Shown here piece by piece: positions 8,796 to 18,000 of a DNA stretch of 64,000 nucleotides. Source of the DNA: Myxococcus qinghaiensis (lineage in GTDB: Bacteria; Myxococcota; Myxococcia; Myxococcales; Myxococcaceae); assembly GCF_024198215.1 (NCBI RefSeq), contig NZ_JAKCFA010000002.1, positions 588,791 to 652,790 on the forward strand, given 5' to 3'. The translations under genes and the position numbers were made by a program. A model generated the notes under the pieces. It ran no database searches, was not told the DNA's origin, and saw only the letters and a program-made list of their open reading frames with translations. Each line of letters opens with the position of its first letter. Position 1 is the first letter of the stretch.

Positions 8796-9569
8796 CTACG
8801 CGGCGCTGGCGGTCCCCGGGGCGGAGTCCGCGTCCCGGGTCAACGGCTGGAGCGAGGCGCGCAGCGAGAGGATCTGCTCGCGCGCCAGCGTCTTGAGCTT
8901 CTCCAGGTCATCCATCGTCATGCCCTTGGTGGAGATGGGCGTGCCCACCGTCACCAGGCCGCGCGAGGTGGAGAAGCGCCACGAGTGCTTCGGCAACGCC
9001 TTGCGCGTCCCGCTCACCGCCAGCGGCAGCACGTCCGCCTGACGCTCGATGGCCAGCCGGAACGCGCCGTCCTTGAAGGGCAGCAGCTCGTCCGTCTTCG
9101 AGCGCGTGCCCTCCGGGAAGATCATCACCGGCATCCCCTTCTCCATCCACTCCTTGCAGCGCGCCATGGCGCCCGTGGCGGACTCGCGGTCTCCACGGTG
9201 CACGGGGATGTCGCCAGCGATGCTCATCATCCACCCGACGACGGGAATCTTGAAGAGGTTGGCCTTGCCCAACCACTTCATCTCCCAGGGCAGGTGGGAG
9301 ATGAGGAACGGGTCCGCGTTGGACTCGTGGTTGCTCACCACCACCGTGTTGGGGGCCACGGTGTCGGGCACCGCGCCGTGCACGCGGAAGCGCCAGTACG
9401 GCGTCAGCTTCGCGGCGGTGACACCCACCAGCCGGAAGCACCGGCCCGTGGCGTAGCGCGTCTTGTCGAAGGGCAGCGTGAAGATGGCGATGACGAGCTG
9501 AACGAAGAAACCGACCAGCGCGACGATTCCAATCTCGACCCACGTCCAGATGGAGAGCAGTGCGTTCAT
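8796..9569 (-). CDS. plsC: 1-acyl-sn-glycerol-3-phosphate acyltransferase (PlsC family)
   Basis: 257 residues. An N-terminal hydrophobic helix (IGIVALVGFFVQLVIAIF) precedes the catalytic H-x4-D motif (NHESNAD), the GKANLFKIPVVGW region, and the substrate-binding FPEGTRS motif. These are the diagnostic blocks of lysophosphatidic acid acyltransferases, which add the second acyl chain in phosphatidic acid synthesis at the inner membrane. Length is typical. The next gene upstream on this strand, exonuclease III, ends 18 bp from the start, so the two may be co-transcribed without functional linkage. The substrate could be another lysophospholipid or an acylated lipid. Confidence 0.9.
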   Translation of the reverse strand: MNALLSIWTWVEIGIVALVGFFVQLVIAIFTLPFDKTRYATGRCFRLVGVTAAKLTPYWRFRVHGAVPDTVAPNTVVVSNHESNADPFLISHLPWEMKWLGKANLFKIPVVGWMMSIAGDIPVHRGDRESATGAMARCKEWMEKGMPVMIFPEGTRSKTDELLPFKDGAFRLAIERQADVLPLAVSGTRKALPKHSWRFSTSRGLVTVGTPISTKGMTMDDLEKLKTLAREQILSLRASLQPLTRDADSAPGTASAA

Positions 9570-9587
9570 GAGAGCCTCGGGAAGTCG

Positions 9588-10376
<789 letters not shown>

Positions 10377-10406
10377 GCTTATGGCCCGGCCGGGCCGGGT
10401 TTTCCA

Positions 10407-10436
10407 GCCCCTACCGGTTCACTGACCGGTAGGGGC
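10407..10436. terminator. Terminator-like hairpin after the large lipoprotein gene
   Basis: GCCCCTACCGGT (10407-10418) pairs perfectly with ACCGGTAGGGGC (10425-10436) around a 6-nt loop. It sits between the stop of the minus-strand lipoprotein gene (10454) and the start of xth (10376). No T-run follows on either strand, so it may act as a transcription pause, an mRNA 3' protector or a factor-assisted terminator. Confidence 0.6.
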
Positions 10437-10453
10437 CGGGGGTTGCCCGTCAA

Positions 10454-13400
10454 CTACTCCGTGGCGCTGGAGGAGTTCTGGGGCTGCCGCGTCGTCCTGA
10501 GGATGAAGTCGGACGCGTTGTCCTGCGAGTCATACCCGTTGCCAGCCGTCGCATCCGAGCCGCCCTCCATGGTCGCCGCCGTGGAGGAGATGGACGCCTT
10601 GCGCTCGAAGCTCCCCGCCGCCGCCGGGACGGTCGGGAAGGCCGTGCCCTCGGGGGCATTGCCGGTGCCGTAGGCGAGCGCATCCACCGTGGCCGGGTCA
10701 CCCGGGTTGACGCTCAGCGACGGCGGGCCGATGCGCAGGTTGCCGCCGCCCGTGGCGCTGGCCGACATGGAGAAGGCCGTGCCCCAGCTCGCGTCTCCGC
10801 TCACGGCGCCCGAGTACTGCGGGTGCACCACGAGGTAGAAGCCGCGAGGCTGGATGGTGGCGCCCGCCGGCAGCGAGGCGGACAGGTACGTGCTGCCCGT
10901 CGCGCTCTTGTACTGGACCTTCCAGCCGGACAGGTCCACCGCGGCGTTGGTGGGGTTGAAGAGCTCCACGAACTCGTCGTTCGCGTTGCCCGCGCCCGCC
11001 GGAGCCGCCTCGCTGATGACGATGTGGTCCGCGCCCGTGGGCGGCTCCGTCACCCGAAGCTGCGCCGACGCCGTCTGCGCGCCCAGCGTGGCCACGACGA
11101 GGCCCTCGCCGCTGACGTTGGCCGCGAGCAGCTCGAACTTGGCGGACAGCGTGTCGGCCCGCACCATCACCTGGGCCGGCACGGAGCCCAGGCTGGCCGG
11201 CTGCACCGCCAGATTCACCAGCGTGTCCACCGCCGGAGGCACATCCAGCGTCACCGTGAAGGCGAACGAGGAGCCCCCCGTCACCACGGCGATTTCGGGC
11301 GAGAGCTGCTCCAGCGCCGCCGGCTGGTCCGCATCCAGCACCTTCACCAGGGCGTCACGCGTCACGCCGCCCAGGCTGGCCGTCAGCGTGGCCTTCTGCA
11401 CACCCGGGTCCTGCGTCGCGTCGGCGCTCAGGATGACGACCGCGGAGCGCTCGCCCGCGGGAATCACCACCTGCCCCCCCTCCACGGAGACGGCGGCGCT
11501 GGACGACGTCACCGTCACCACCGTGTCCTGGAGCGCCGGGCCACTGAGCGTCACCGTCAGCGGCTCCGGGAACGTCGGCCCGTTGAAGCCCGAGCGAACG
11601 AACACGCCCGTGGGGGCCAGCGAGGACAGCGTCGCCTCGCCCGTCCCGGCGGGCACCAGGTCCGCGGCGGAGCGCGGCTCGATCTTCGAGTGGTCATTGC
11701 GCAGCTCCAGCACGCCGGTGATGGAGAAGAACCGGTCCCCCAGCGCCGGCAGCGGGAACGAGTACAGGTAGTCGTTGATGCGCAGCGAGCCGTTCACCTC
11801 GAACTCACCGGTGGGCGCGGTTTCGCCGCCGCCCGGGGGAGGCGCGATGCTCGTCACGTCCACCTGCGACACCCGCACCAGCACGCCTTCCAGCGGACCG
11901 GCGCGCAGGCCGCCCGTGGCGATCTCCGCGGGCGTGACGACCTGAGGCGCCGGCAGCGTGCTGCCCTGGCTGACGATGCTCGCCGTCGGCGTGGCGATCT
12001 GCAGCTGGCCGAAGTAGTTGGCCACCGTGCCGTCGACATTCACTCGCACGCCCGCCACCACGTTGCTCGGGGGCGCCGTGCGGGTGAAGACAAAGACGCC
12101 GGAGTAGTCCGCGCCCTGGTAGCCCTGGTCCAACGGGTTGACCTGGACGAAGTAGCCCGTGCTGCCCACGCCGGTGACGGTGACGTTGGACAGGCCCACG
12201 CGCTGGCCCACCCACGCGGAGCCTCCGCCCGGAGCCGGCGTCTTCACCGCGTAGATGGACAGCGGGCACGCGGTGTCGCCCGGGTTGGGCGCGGGGCAGA
12301 CGTCACAGACATCGCCACGGCCGTCGCCGTCCGCATCCGCCTGGTCGGCGTTGGGGACGCTGGGGCAGTTGTCCACGGCGTTGATGACGCCGTCCGCATC
12401 CGAGTCGTTCGGGTTGGGCCGGGCGCACAGCGTGGTGTTCGCGTTGAGCGGGCACACGTCGCACGCATCACCGACGCCGTCGCCGTCCTCATCCCGCTGG
12501 ATGCCCTGGTCCATCGGGCGCACCGGGTTGAAGACAGACGGGCAGTTGTCCTGCGCGTCGGCGATTCCGTCGCCGTCCACGTCGGTGCCGGTGGGGTCAC
12601 CCGAGTAGGCGGTGGAGCCCGTCACGGAGGCCGGGAAGCGCGAGTCCGTGGAGGCGCGGCGGGGCTCGCACACCGGCTCGTTCGCCGGCGCGGTGCAGGA
12701 GAACAGCGGGTACGCGCCATTGTTGCGCGAGGTCAGCGTGGACAGCGACATGCTGATCTCCGACTGGAGGCACACCGAGCGCTGCGCGCCGCAGACCTCC
12801 AGCGTGTCGCAGCTCGCGCCGCCCAGGGCGGAGACGACGGCCGACTCACCGTAGAGCGGCGTGCCGCCGCGCATCGTCAGCACCACGTCCGCCGGCTCCG
12901 CCATGATGACGGCGCGGTACGGCGAGGCCATGTGGCCGTTGAGCCGGAAGATGGCCACGTCCGCCACCTTGCCCGGCGCCAGCGCGCCCGTGCTCGTGGC
13001 CTGGAACGCGTGGGCCGCGTTGCCCGTCACCATCGCCCACGTCTCCGCGTCGGTCAGCGTGTTGTTGAAGTAGTTGCTGTCCAGCGTGTCCGCGCACTGC
13101 AGCTCGCGCAGGACGTTCATGGAGCCGGAGCGCAGCCAGTCGGTGCCCAGCGCGATGTTCACGCCCAGGGACTTGTAGAGCGGCACGGCGGCGGTATCGC
13201 CATACAGGCCGATGTTGGAGCGCGGCGACCAGACCAGGCTGCTGCCCTTGCCGGAAATCATGGAGATGTCGGCGGCGCGCAGTCCAATGCCATGCACGAT
13301 GGCCGTGCGCGGGCTGAGGATGTCCTGGCCACCGGCCTGCTGACCGGAGAGGCAGAGGAACTCGTTGCGGGCGGTGCCCTCGATGCCTTCCGCGATGTGC

Positions 13401-14686
13401 GGCAGGTAGGCCGAGGCGGCCGGGATGGCCGACGGCGTGTCGATGCCCGCGTAGCCGCAGCCGCTCGCCACCTCGCGACCGTCACTGTCGCTCAGGGGGA
13501 ACGTCTGGTAGTTCGCGCCCGAGCCCGCGCCCAGGCCTTCCTGGTTGCTGCCCGTCTCGGAGACGTTCGGCGCGTCCAGGTTGCGCAGCAGACCCTTGGC
13601 GCCACCCGAGCCGGCGACGGACGTGGTGCCCGCCATGACCTGGCGCAGCTCGCCCCAGCGGATGCCATCCGCGTTCGTCGTCCCGCCGGCGGAGATGCGC
13701 GTGTGGCCGTTGTTGCCCTCGCGCCAGTCGTGGCGGTGCTCGTAGCGCTCTTCCACCTGCGCGCCGGTCGGCACGTAGGGCGCCGCCTGGAACGTGATGT
13801 GGTCATGCGCGTTGATGAGACCCGGCGACACCACCGCCTGGGGACACGTCACGCGCGTGGCCGTGGACACGCCCGGCGTCTGGGAGCAATCACAGCTCAC
13901 GCACTGGATGATGCCCGCGGAGTCCACGAGCATCTGCCCGCCCTGGTAGACCTTGTCCGGCGACAGGATGATGCCGGTGAACAGGCGCGCCGCGCCGCCC
14001 GACTCCACCGTGCAGGAGCCCGTCGGAGGAGGCGGCAGGTTCGCCGCGGGGCACATCACCACCGTGTCTCCCGTGCCAGCGTCCGTGCCGGCATCGCTTC
14101 CAGAGCCCGCGTCCGGCTCGCCAGAACCGGCGTCCATGCCCGCGTCCGTCTCGACAGGACCGGCGTCCGTGCCCGCGTCCGTCTCGACAGGGCCGGCGTC
14201 CGTGCCAGCGTCCGTCACGACGGGACCGCCATCGGTCTCGACAGGGCCGGCGTCCGTGGTGGTGCCCGCGTCCGTCTCGACAGGACCCGCGTCCGTGCCC
14301 GCGTCGGTCTCGACAGGACCCGCGTCCGTGCCCGCGTCGGTCTCGACAGGACCCGCGTCCGTGCCCGCGTCGGTCTCGACAGGACCCGCGTCCGTGCCCG
14401 CGTCGGTCTCGACAGGACCGGCGTCCGTGCCCGCGTCCGTCTCGACAGGGCCGGCGTCCGGCTCTACGGGGCCCGCATCCGGTACGCCCGCGTCAGGCGT
14501 CGGCTGACAGGTGTTTTCACATCCATCCCCGTTGGTCCTGTTGCCGTCGTCACAGCGCTCGCCGCTCTCGACGGCGCCGTTTCCACAGACGGGATTGTTG
14601 GGGACTGGGTCGTCATCACCGCAAGCGGAGACGACCAGGAGCAGCGCCGCGAGCGGCGCCAGCAGTTGGCGAAAGGACCAGGACAT
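10454..14686 (-). CDS. Giant lipoprotein: repeat stalk, amidohydrolase, TSP3 and lamin-tail domains
   Basis: 1410 residues from the ATG at 14686, chosen for the lipoprotein signal (MSWSFRQLLAPLAALLLVVSAC). Order: a Cys-rich CGNGxxExGExCDDGN module (residues ~35-60), a Thr/Asp/Pro low-complexity stalk with an 11-residue unit (~63-205), an amidohydrolase with the H-x-H pair in AHDH (~292), further His in HIAEG and IVHGIG, and the metal-binding Asp in GTDWL (~512); Cys-rich spacer; thrombospondin type-3 calcium repeats (D-x-D-x-D-G, ~695-810); beta-rich regions; and a lamin-tail-like domain (ISEAAPAGAGNANDEFVELF, ~1218-1330). The metal ligands look complete, so the enzyme may be active at the cell surface. 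Substrate unknown. An amidohydrolase embedded in an adhesin-like scaffold is unusual. Confidence 0.85.
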   Translation of the reverse strand: MSWSFRQLLAPLAALLLVVSACGDDDPVPNNPVCGNGAVESGERCDDGNRTNGDGCENTCQPTPDAGVPDAGPVEPDAGPVETDAGTDAGPVETDAGTDAGPVETDAGTDAGPVETDAGTDAGPVETDAGTDAGPVETDAGTTTDAGPVETDGGPVVTDAGTDAGPVETDAGTDAGPVETDAGMDAGSGEPDAGSGSDAGTDAGTGDTVVMCPAANLPPPPTGSCTVESGGAARLFTGIILSPDKVYQGGQMLVDSAGIIQCVSCDCSQTPGVSTATRVTCPQAVVSPGLINAHDHITFQAAPYVPTGAQVEERYEHRHDWREGNNGHTRISAGGTTNADGIRWGELRQVMAGTTSVAGSGGAKGLLRNLDAPNVSETGSNQEGLGAGSGANYQTFPLSDSDGREVASGCGYAGIDTPSAIPAASAYLPHIAEGIEGTARNEFLCLSGQQAGGQDILSPRTAIVHGIGLRAADISMISGKGSSLVWSPRSNIGLYGDTAAVPLYKSLGVNIALGTDWLRSGSMNVLRELQCADTLDSNYFNNTLTDAETWAMVTGNAAHAFQATSTGALAPGKVADVAIFRLNGHMASPYRAVIMAEPADVVLTMRGGTPLYGESAVVSALGGASCDTLEVCGAQRSVCLQSEISMSLSTLTSRNNGAYPLFSCTAPANEPVCEPRRASTDSRFPASVTGSTAYSGDPTGTDVDGDGIADAQDNCPSVFNPVRPMDQGIQRDEDGDGVGDACDVCPLNANTTLCARPNPNDSDADGVINAVDNCPSVPNADQADADGDGRGDVCDVCPAPNPGDTACPLSIYAVKTPAPGGGSAWVGQRVGLSNVTVTGVGSTGYFVQVNPLDQGYQGADYSGVFVFTRTAPPSNVVAGVRVNVDGTVANYFGQLQIATPTASIVSQGSTLPAPQVVTPAEIATGGLRAGPLEGVLVRVSQVDVTSIAPPPGGGETAPTGEFEVNGSLRINDYLYSFPLPALGDRFFSITGVLELRNDHSKIEPRSAADLVPAGTGEATLSSLAPTGVFVRSGFNGPTFPEPLTVTLSGPALQDTVVTVTSSSAAVSVEGGQVVIPAGERSAVVILSADATQDPGVQKATLTASLGGVTRDALVKVLDADQPAALEQLSPEIAVVTGGSSFAFTVTLDVPPAVDTLVNLAVQPASLGSVPAQVMVRADTLSAKFELLAANVSGEGLVVATLGAQTASAQLRVTEPPTGADHIVISEAAPAGAGNANDEFVELFNPTNAAVDLSGWKVQYKSATGSTYLSASLPAGATIQPRGFYLVVHPQYSGAVSGDASWGTAFSMSASATGGGNLRIGPPSLSVNPGDPATVDALAYGTGNAPEGTAFPTVPAAAGSFERKASISSTAATMEGGSDATAGNGYDSQDNASDFILRTTRQPQNSSSATE
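14080..14500. repeat. 33-bp tandem coding repeat (11-residue stalk)
   Basis: The DNA repeats a roughly 33-bp unit about nine times, encoding the 11-residue unit DAGTDAGPVET on the minus strand, with shorter or altered copies at both edges. Several central copies are identical at DNA level (codon choice alternates only slightly), which predicts slipped-strand length variation between strains. The repeat lies wholly in the reading frame as a spacer between the lipid anchor and the amidohydrolase. Confidence 0.9.
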
Positions 14687-15095
14687 GAAGGGGACGCTCC
14701 GGAGTGGCAGACCTGCGGGGTCCTGAATCCTACAACCGTCGTCCATCTTTCAATCGGCAAAATTTCAACAACAGCGTAGCAATTTGCAAGACCCGGGGTA
14801 CTTTCTACCCCAGCAAAAATCCAGGAGTTTCAGGTGTTTCCGATGCGCGCGGAGATGACCCGCACGTCCAGGTTCCTTTGAAAACTCTCAGAGAACCGCA
14901 CGGACTGTGCGGGAAGTGTCGCGAGTCCGGACGCTTACGCGGAGTGTTTACTTCCGCTCCGCGACGCCCATAGTGAGACACCGGAGCCACTGACCGTATG
15001 TCTGTGTTTCATTAGAAGGCTCTCAGAAACACGCAAAGCAAAGCTGACGGCTTAATCAGGGAATCGCCTCCGACGGAGGCGACATTGGGGGACAT
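14687..15095. promoter_or_regulatory. Divergent intergenic region with inverted repeats upstream of the oxidase cluster
   Basis: About 410 bp without a convincing gene, clearly more AT-rich than its surroundings, between the divergent lipoprotein and multicopper oxidase genes. It holds an inverted repeat GTGTTTC-N15-GAAACAC (15004-15032), a perfect 8-bp hairpin TCGCCTCC-GAC-GGAGGCGA (15064-15082) just before the oxidase start, and a small GGGGTA/TACCCC hairpin (14795-14811). The last two may affect transcript or translation control; GGAGG lies inside the 15064-15082 stem. No sigma-70 match is strong enough to call a promoter. Confidence 0.5.
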
Positions 15096-18000
15096 GTGTC
15101 TTCAATCCAGAAACGACAACAACCGGGAGGGAAATCCCTCTCCGGAGGCCGGGTCGCGCCCATGTTCGGGCGGTCCGTCCTGGGCGCCGCGCTGCTCTTC
15201 GGACTCTCCTGTCAACCCGAGGGCTCCACCTCGACCGCGACCTCGGCCGAGGCGTCGGGCCATCAGCCCATGGCGCCCACGCAGGAGAAGGCGGTGGGCT
15301 CCTCTCCCCAGGCGGTCGCCGAGCCCACATGCTCGCGAACCATCCTCGCGGACGTGGTCGCGTTGGATCAGGTCTACACCTACAACCGGCTGGGCTCCTT
15401 CAACCCCACGGGGATGATCTACGCCCTCAAGGAGGACGTGGAGGCCATCGACTCGCGCAGGCCCGCGGGGCCCGGCAACGCGCGACTCAAGACGAGCAAG
15501 CGCCCCCGCCCGCTCACCCTGCGCGCCAACGTGGGGGACTGCCTCCACGTGAAGTTCTTCAACTGGCTGGCCCCTACCCGCTCGGCGATTCCCAGCCCGG
15601 AGCAGTCCCAGCCCGGTCCCAGCAAGGCGGGCGGCTCCACCACCCTCAGCATCCTGCGCAAGCTCTTGCCCCTCTGGGGGTGGACGCCCACGTATGACCC
15701 GGTCCAGTCCCTCATCAAGCGCGAGGCGGTGGGCGGCCGGTGGTTCTGGCTCGGGGAGGAGCTGGAGGCGGAGAACGACCACCGCGACAACTCCCCCGCC
15801 ACCCGTCACGCATCCATCCACATCCAGGGCCTCCAGTACCGCAACATCCTCTCCGACGGCGCCAACGTCGGCTACAACCCCAGCAGCCTCGTGCCCTCCG
15901 GCGGCACGTTCGACTACCAGTGGTACGCCGACCACGAGGGCGTCTTCTTCTTCCACAGCATGGGGGCCTCGTTCGGCGGCGAGGGTGACGGCGGCTCCAC
16001 CGCGCAAGGCCTCTTCGGCGCCGTCAACGTCGAGCCCGCGGGCAGCACCTGGTACCGCTCCAAGGTGAGCGAGGGCGTGCTCAAGGCTGTCACCACCGGC
16101 ACCAACCCGGATGGCACGCCGCTCATCCAGTACAACGCGGTGGATGGCACCGGCCGTCCCCACCTGGCCATCCTGGATTCCAGCCGGAAGATCCGCCACG
16201 GCGACCTGGAGGCCATCATCACCGGGTACACGAGCACGTCGGTGGGGACCAAGACGTCCATCGACCAGGGCCACTTCCGCGAGCTCACCGCCATCTACCA
16301 CGATGAAATCAAGGCGGTTCAGGCCTTCGACGAGCTGGAGTGGAACCCGACGTTCCACAGCGTCCGCGACGGCTTCGGGGTGAACTACGGCGTGGCGGGC
16401 CTGGGCGCGGAGCTGATGGCCAACCGCGCGAAGATTGGCCCCACCAAGGACTGCGTCACCTGCGAGTACGAGGAGTTCTTCCTCGAGTCCTGGGCCAATG
16501 GCGACCCGGCGATGAACGTGGAGAAGGACTCCTCCGGCAAGGCCGTGGCGGCGCTCTATCCGGACGACCCGTCGAACGTGCACCACAGCTACCTGGGCGA
16601 CCCGGTGCGAATCCGCAACATCCACGCGGGCCCCGCTGAGACGCACGTCTTCCACCTCCACGCGCACCAGTGGAAGTACTCCCCCGCCGCCCAGGACTCC
16701 AACTACCTGGACTCGCAGACCATCGGCCCCGGCTCGGCCTTCACCTACGACATCAACTTCGGAGGCTCCGGCAACCGCAACCTCACCGTGGGCGACTCCA
16801 TCCACCACTGCCACCTGTATCCCCACTTCGCCCAGGGCATGTGGGCGCTGTGGCGCGTGCATGACGTGTTCGAGGCCGGCACCAAGGACCGCGTGCTGCC
16901 CGACGCTGAAATCAAGAACGGCACCCCCAACCCGGCCGTCATCCCCATCCCCAGCCGGGCCCTGCCGCCCATGCCCACGTATGTCGCCACCACCGTGAGC
17001 ACGCCCTCGGGCCTGAAGCCACGGCCCGCGTTCCCCGGCTACCCCTTCTACATCCCGGGCATGCCCGGACGGCGCACGCCCCAGGCCCCGCTGGATTTGG
17101 AGTTCGACGGCGGCCTGCCGCGCCACATCGTCACCAACGCGGTGGGCCCGGTGGCCTATGGCAACTCGGGGCGCTTCGACGTGGACCCGACGGCGCTCAA
17201 CATCAAGCTGCTGCCCCAGGCCGGCACTCCGACGGAGCAGGCCGCCATGTCCTTCCACTCGGGCGGCTTCCCCAGCTCCGCCGGCGTCACCGCGCCGTCC
17301 ATCATTCCGCTCCACAACGACCCCGTCTTCGCGGAGACGGTGAAGTACTACCCCGCCTACACGGCGCTGGGCGGCACCGGGAAGTTCCTCGTCAACGGCC
17401 GCCCGCCCGTGGCCGGTGCGCCCTTCGCGGACCCATGTCCGGCGCGCACGACGAAGCGCAACTACCGCGCGACCTATCTCCAGATCGCCATGCAGCGGGT
17501 GAACCGCGCCGGCTGGCACGACCCGCAGGCGCGACTGATGGTGCTCAACGAGGACGTCGCGGCCACCCAGGACGGCAAGCGGGCTCCGGAGCCCTTCTTC
17601 TTCCGCGCCGAGTCGGGCGAGTGCATCAACTTCTACGCCACCAACCTCATCCCCGCGCACCTGGCACCGGATGACTTCCAGATCTACACGCCGACGGACG
17701 TCATCGGTCAGCACATCCACCTGGTGAAGTTCGACGTGACGGCGGCGGACGGCGCAGGCAACGGCTGGAACTACGAGGACGGCACGCTGTCCGCGGAGAC
17801 TGTCGCGCACCGCATCCACCTGGCCAACGCGGCGGGCGGCGCCTTCGTGGCGGACGGCAACGTGGGCGAGACGGGCGCGCGCACGTACCTCACCGCGCCC
17901 GCCTCCCACCCGCGCATCCCTCGTGCGCCGGGCACCGCGCAGACCAGCGTGCAGCGCTGGTGGGCGGATCCGCTGCTCACGGATTCGAACAAGGAGCACC

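Noticed and set aside
14080..14500. Possible CRISPR array
   Set aside because: The 33-bp units are directly contiguous without spacers and encode an in-frame protein repeat.
10823..14779. Very long open frame on the plus strand opposite the giant lipoprotein gene
   Set aside because: Translation is His/Arg/Gly-rich without domain, signal or ribosome site; a shadow created by GC-rich codon structure of the opposite gene.
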